From Microcebus murinus (taxonomy: Eukaryota > Chordata > Mammalia > Primates > Cheirogaleidae): a stretch of DNA of 64,000 nt. The translations under genes were made by a program, and so were the position numbers. Position 1 is the stretch's first letter. Each line of letters starts with the position of its first letter. The notes below the pieces were generated by a model. It saw only the letters and a list, made by a program, of their open reading frames with translations. It did no database searches and had not been told where the DNA came from. The stretch spans positions 12,739,501-12,803,500 of the forward strand of contig NC_134108.1 of the NCBI RefSeq assembly GCF_040939455.1. The letters are read 5' to 3'. Positions 60,255 to 64,000 of this stretch are shown here, piece after piece.

Positions 60255-60620
60255 TAATTTTTAATTTATTTCTTATTTTTGTATTTTTACAAATGAATAT
60301 AAATTTTATTATTTGATTTCCTAATGTTGAAATATTTTATCAGAATGGATGCATTCAGGTTGTAATATTATTTCAATATGTTGAACATACTGTTTGTTAT
60401 AATAATATCTAGAGGTTTACATTAATATTTATAATTATACTGGACTATAGTTTTCTTTTGTTTATGTCACCTTATTTTTAGGTTTGGGTATCAATCTTAT
60501 CTAATTTCATAAAAAGATTTTGAAATGTTCATTTTTTACATTTCTAAAATAATTTTTAAAACATTTCCATCATGGATTATTGCTCCTTTGTAAAAATAAT
60601 TTTTCTATAGTATCAGTTTC
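60255..60620 (-). mobile_element. Decayed L1M reverse transcriptase region
   Basis: The + strand 'actggactatagttttcttt' and 'ggtttgggtatcaatcttat' match the reverse complement around the ORF2 reverse transcriptase of old L1s. Its order relative to 57400-58760 is not collinear, so it is a separate insertion or a rearranged piece. Confidence 0.45.
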
Positions 60621-61559
60621 TTTATACTTTCTGTATATTCTGTGGGCAATTTGGTCATTTCTATTGCAAAAGTGCAATGCTAAATTGACAAATCCACCAA
60701 CACATGGTAGTTTTTAACAAAGGTCTTAGTAATTGATGAATGAGTCAAGTTTCAAAAGATAAAGAAGATCTGAACAATTACCAATGTTTCAAACTTCACA
60801 ACATAAAGCCTACAAATGCCTAGATGATAACAGCACTCAGGGATAAAAGCACATTTGCTCACCTTCCTGATCCTTCTGTCTGTACCTCCACACACACACC
60901 CACAAAAGGTGGTCAACAGTGGTGCCTGCCTCTTGACTGAAAGCAGGAGACATCAGCAAATGATTCTACCAGGGGATTGTCTAAGAACATTTGAGAATAA
61001 CCCTTGTAAAAGTGATTTGAGAGGGCACCAACTCCTAAGTGCAATCCTGCAACTGCTATAAGACTGTTACCCCAGTTTTCCCAATGCACAGTAATAAAAC
61101 ACATAAGAGCTAAAGTGGAGGAGCTGAAAATGGACTTGGAATGAGAAAGTAGAAAACTTCCACTACAAGCACATCCTCTTGATAAGGGCAGTGCCTCGCC
61201 TCCAACTGCCACACTATGGCCACTTCCTGGCACTTGAGCCCCGGCTACTCCTCCCCTCATGGTCACATCTCCCCTCCAAGCAGCACTGTTCAGTGAGATC
61301 CCTTTCAGGATAACCTCATGCTCTCTTCCTTTCACAGGATTCACATGTGGCCCCAGACACCTGTATCTTTGTGCTATTATTTACAGAAGAGCAAATGTCT
61401 CCCAGTGCAAGCCTCTTTGCTCCCCTATAAAGCAGAGGCAGCCCCAAATACAGCCTCTTGTTTTTATTTTTCTCTTAACAAGAGTCAATCCCAAGCTCTT
61501 AAACTGCCTCATATATGGAGAAAATAAATCTCAAGTCTATAAAATACAAATGATTTTTT
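60621..61559. other. DNA with nothing recognised
   Basis: A 143-codon minus frame (60913-61344) and a 100-codon plus frame (61259-61561) overlap here in opposite directions. Neither resembles a known protein. No repeat is named. Confidence 0.4.
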
Positions 61560-62660
61560 AAAAAATAACATTCTTGGAACTATAGAAGAAAATAAGATAA
61601 TGGGAAAATCTAGAAAAAGGAATAAGGGAAGACCAACTTTAGCACATATTAAAAAATAAAGCTACAATAACAAACCCTTAATCTTATTTGAAATCAATGG
61701 CATTAAGAGAAGGTCTGGAGTTACTGCTGTAAACATCACAGAGTGAGCAGGAAACACAGGAAGAGAACACAGAGGAGGTTTACAATCTCTCCAATCCCAT
61801 GGAGACACACACCTGGGCTGGGCACAGTTTAACTTGACCATGGAATGTGGTCCAGCAGGGGGACCTTACCACCCTGCTGCTCTCCATTCTTGTAGGCTTA
61901 ATGTAGATCCCACATAGCCAGAGGAGCTGGACCACTGTGCTAGAACCACCTGAAGACATTGAAACTGCATTAACTCTTCTTTCTAGGAGGAAAAGAAGAC
62001 ACAGGTCTCAGCTACTGTGCTGTTAGGTACTGCAGAGACAGCTTCCAGGGACAACTGCCTCTCCACAACTGGACAGAACAGAAAGTTCACACAAAAAAAT
62101 CCAAATGGATGTGGGAATTAAGTAAATGATAAGGTATTAATAGGATCTCAAATGATGGAAGAAAGATAGATTACTCAAAAAAACAAATAACAACAAAAAA
62201 ACCAGTATAGAGACAATGGGATAACTACCTGGGAAAAGATATATAAGTTGGCTCCAAAAGCCATACCTTTACATAAATAAATTCCAAATGTGTCAAAGAT
62301 TCCATTGTGTTTGAAATTATTAAATCATGGCAAAATAATTTATATATATGTGTGTGTGTGTATATATATATACATATATACACACACACATACACATACA
62401 TGTATAAGTATATGTGTATTTTAGTTTTGAAATACAAATAGAAACACTACTCTCACTGCTCTGCATCCTGCATGTTTTCACTTAAGAATATATGTACACA
62501 CACATATATATCTCTGGAAGAATAAAGAAGCTATTGATAATAGTGGTTATTTCTGGGGATAAGTACTGATGGCCTGTGAGAGACTATAGACATTTTATAC
62601 CTTTTGAAATTTTGTCCCACTTATATTACACATTGTAAAAATAATAAGTAGATAAGAGAA
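61560..62660 (+). mobile_element. Decayed L1M fragments (ORF2 and 3' UTR)
   Basis: 'agcacatattaaaaaataaa' and 'gctacaataacaaaccctta' (61640-61680), then 'acataaataaattccaaatg' (62271) and 'atagtggttatttctgggga' (62540) occur in the order of an old + strand L1M. The piece 61740-62090 between them does not fit and may be an insertion. The dinucleotide tract at 62341-62406 interrupts it. Confidence 0.4.
62341..62406. repeat. Alternating TA/TG/CA tract
   Basis: Sixty-six bases alternate purine and pyrimidine without a break: (TA)n, (TG)6, (TA)n, then (CA)5 and CATA units. The TG and CA arms are partly complementary. Confidence 0.9.
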
Positions 62661-62730
62661 TAAGTAAATTCTTAAGGAAGCAAAAAAAAAAAATTCAAGC
62701 TAAGTGAATATTGAGGAAATATATATTATG

Positions 62731-63113
62731 GGCTGAATTCTGTCTCCCCAAAATTTCCATGTTGAAGTCTTAACCCCCAGTAGCACAAAATGTTACTGTA
62801 TTTGGAGATAGAGTCTTTCAAGAGATAAGCAATTAAGTTAAAATGAGGTCATTAGGGTGGGTCCTAATCCAATTTGACTGGAATCCTTTTAAGAAGAGGA
62901 GATTAGAACACAGACATACACAGGGCAAGACCATATGACCACAAAGGAAGAAGATGGCCATCTAAAAGCTAAAGTGAGAGGCCTCAGAAACCAACCCAGT
63001 AGACACCTTGATCTTGAACTTCTAGCCTCTAGAACCATAAGAAAATAAATTTCTGTTGTTTAAACCACTCATTCTGTGGTATTTTGTTATGGCAGCCCTA
63101 GCAAACTACTACT
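62731..63113 (+). mobile_element. MaLR-type (MLT1-like) LTR
   Basis: Starts 'gggctgaattctgtctcccc', continues 'ttgaagtcttaacccccagt', 'aggtcattagggtgggtcct' and 'gaacttctagcctctagaac', and ends 'ctgtggtattttgttatggc' then 'agccctagcaaactac'. The poly(A) signal 'aataaa' is at about 63045. It has the same layout as the LTR at 19257. No internal region is adjacent. Confidence 0.65.
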
Positions 63114-63183
63114 TTACATATAAATATACACACATATGTATGTATACATGTATATTTATACATATATATACTTATATATGTAG
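63114..63183. repeat. TA/CA-rich microsatellite
   Basis: Interrupted TA, CA and TG dinucleotides directly follow the LTR. Confidence 0.8.
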
Positions 63184-64000
63184 TAATAAATAATTGAAAG
63201 CTGAGTTTAATTGGTTTTGTAGCTTTTCTCTATAGTAATAATTGGAAATGAACATTTTATTTCCTATCAGATTTACATTAATCCACTTGGATATTAGAGT
63301 TCTTTACTTTTTAAATAAAACTCAGGGTATTGTCATTGCTTTCTTCCTTACACAAATACTGAGGTTTAAAAATAAGTTACCCTCCATTACTTGGACAAAA
63401 CAGATCAAAGAATAATACGACAGCCTCTTTAGGTCTTTCACAAAATTAATTGGTAATCTCATTGCATTTCTTATGGAAAAGACTTTTATTAATTATCTTT
63501 AGAATTCTTAAATGGAGTTGCAATTAACATTCATTTTCACGTCTTTTATTAGTCCCAAAGTGGGAACCAACAGCTAATTGCCAAAGCTCACGTGCCCTGA
63601 TATCTGAGGATGGCACCTTCAAATCTCAGGATTGCTAGTCTAGCGTGGGGAGGGATTCCAACGCTGAGTGGATGGGGAGGAGAGGACATCGGAGTGACTT
63701 ACTAGATATTAAAAAAAGTGGATAGAAGCTATTTTCCACACACTTTAGTTGTTTTTATTTTTCACCCCCGGCATCATAGTCACAAGTTAAAAGCAGCAAC
63801 AGATGGTGTCAGTTTTATAGTACACAGTGAAAATGAACCAATCAGGAATATAGCCCGGTAAATCAATGAATGCAGATTAGGAAATTTAGATTTGTTGATT
63901 GTTTAACAGCAAGGCGTTTTGAAATGGAAGAAAGGAAGAACCCCTCTCCTTGCTCACCTCTTTGCAGAGTTCTCCCCTGTTCCGGGCTCCCGGGCTTGCA
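63184..64000. other. Unannotated right end with rising GC
   Basis: No repeat is recognised from 63190 on. A CCAAT motif 'ccaatcag' is at 63838-63845, and the last 60 bases are GC-rich ('ctcccctgttccgggctccc'). This could be the edge of a promoter or CpG-rich region beyond the window. No exon can be supported. Confidence 0.3.

Noticed and set aside
60913..61344. 143-codon minus frame overlapping a 100-codon + frame
   Set aside because: Opposing overlapping frames without any recognised domain; chance is the simpler reading.

Overview
The window is nuclear genomic DNA from a primate, most likely a strepsirrhine of the Malagasy lemur type. The best evidence is two Alu elements (15681-16019 and 47112-47421). 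Their right arms carry the lemur-style ending around 'tgacgccacggcactcactc', and a spacer holding 'aattggccaa' lies between their arms. The L1 lineage also differs clearly from the human one. No host protein-coding exon, tRNA, rRNA or CRISPR could be supported. The window reads as AT-rich intergenic or intronic DNA built largely from interspersed repeats of very different ages. Repeat family names below rest on recognition by eye, not on a database search.

The centrepiece is a full-length, apparently young LINE-1 on the + strand, with body 23519-29980. It has a GC-rich 5' UTR of about 1.3 kb, an intact ORF1 (24822-25823), an intact ORF2 (25840-29730), a 3' UTR with two G-runs, a 25-base A tail and a perfect 14-bp target-site duplication (TSD). 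All endonuclease, reverse transcriptase and C-terminal cysteine residues that I could place are present. It is therefore a candidate source element that could move itself and, in trans, Alu RNAs. Its 5' UTR also carries a 357-codon antisense open frame that runs out into the flanking DNA.

Left of the L1 (1-23.5 kb) are MaLR-type LTR fragments (36, 7886, 11842, 19257), remnants of old L1M, L2 and MIR, a dead Hsmar1-like mariner (12473-13753), one lemur Alu, one older Alu, and a 197-bp direct duplication (18224 and 18738). Right of it (30-64 kb) are L2 and L1M pieces, an L1 fragment shaped like a twin-priming inversion (34261-35101), an older minus-strand L1 with a ~2.9-kb internal deletion (36130-39790), a MER5A copy, a second lemur Alu, a truncated L1 3' end (51688), and a MaLR LTR split by a solo LTR with a 4-bp TSD (52505-53548). 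Heavily decayed minus-strand L1M sequence then runs from 56.5 to 60.6 kb. The last few hundred bases become more GC-rich and hold a CCAAT motif, possibly the edge of a regulatory region beyond the window.

The only working genes here are those of the transposon. ORF1p would coat L1 RNA, and ORF2p would nick the target and reverse-transcribe it. The Alus and the truncated L1 ends are products of the same kind of machinery, as their A tails and, for the Alus, TSDs at A-rich sites show.
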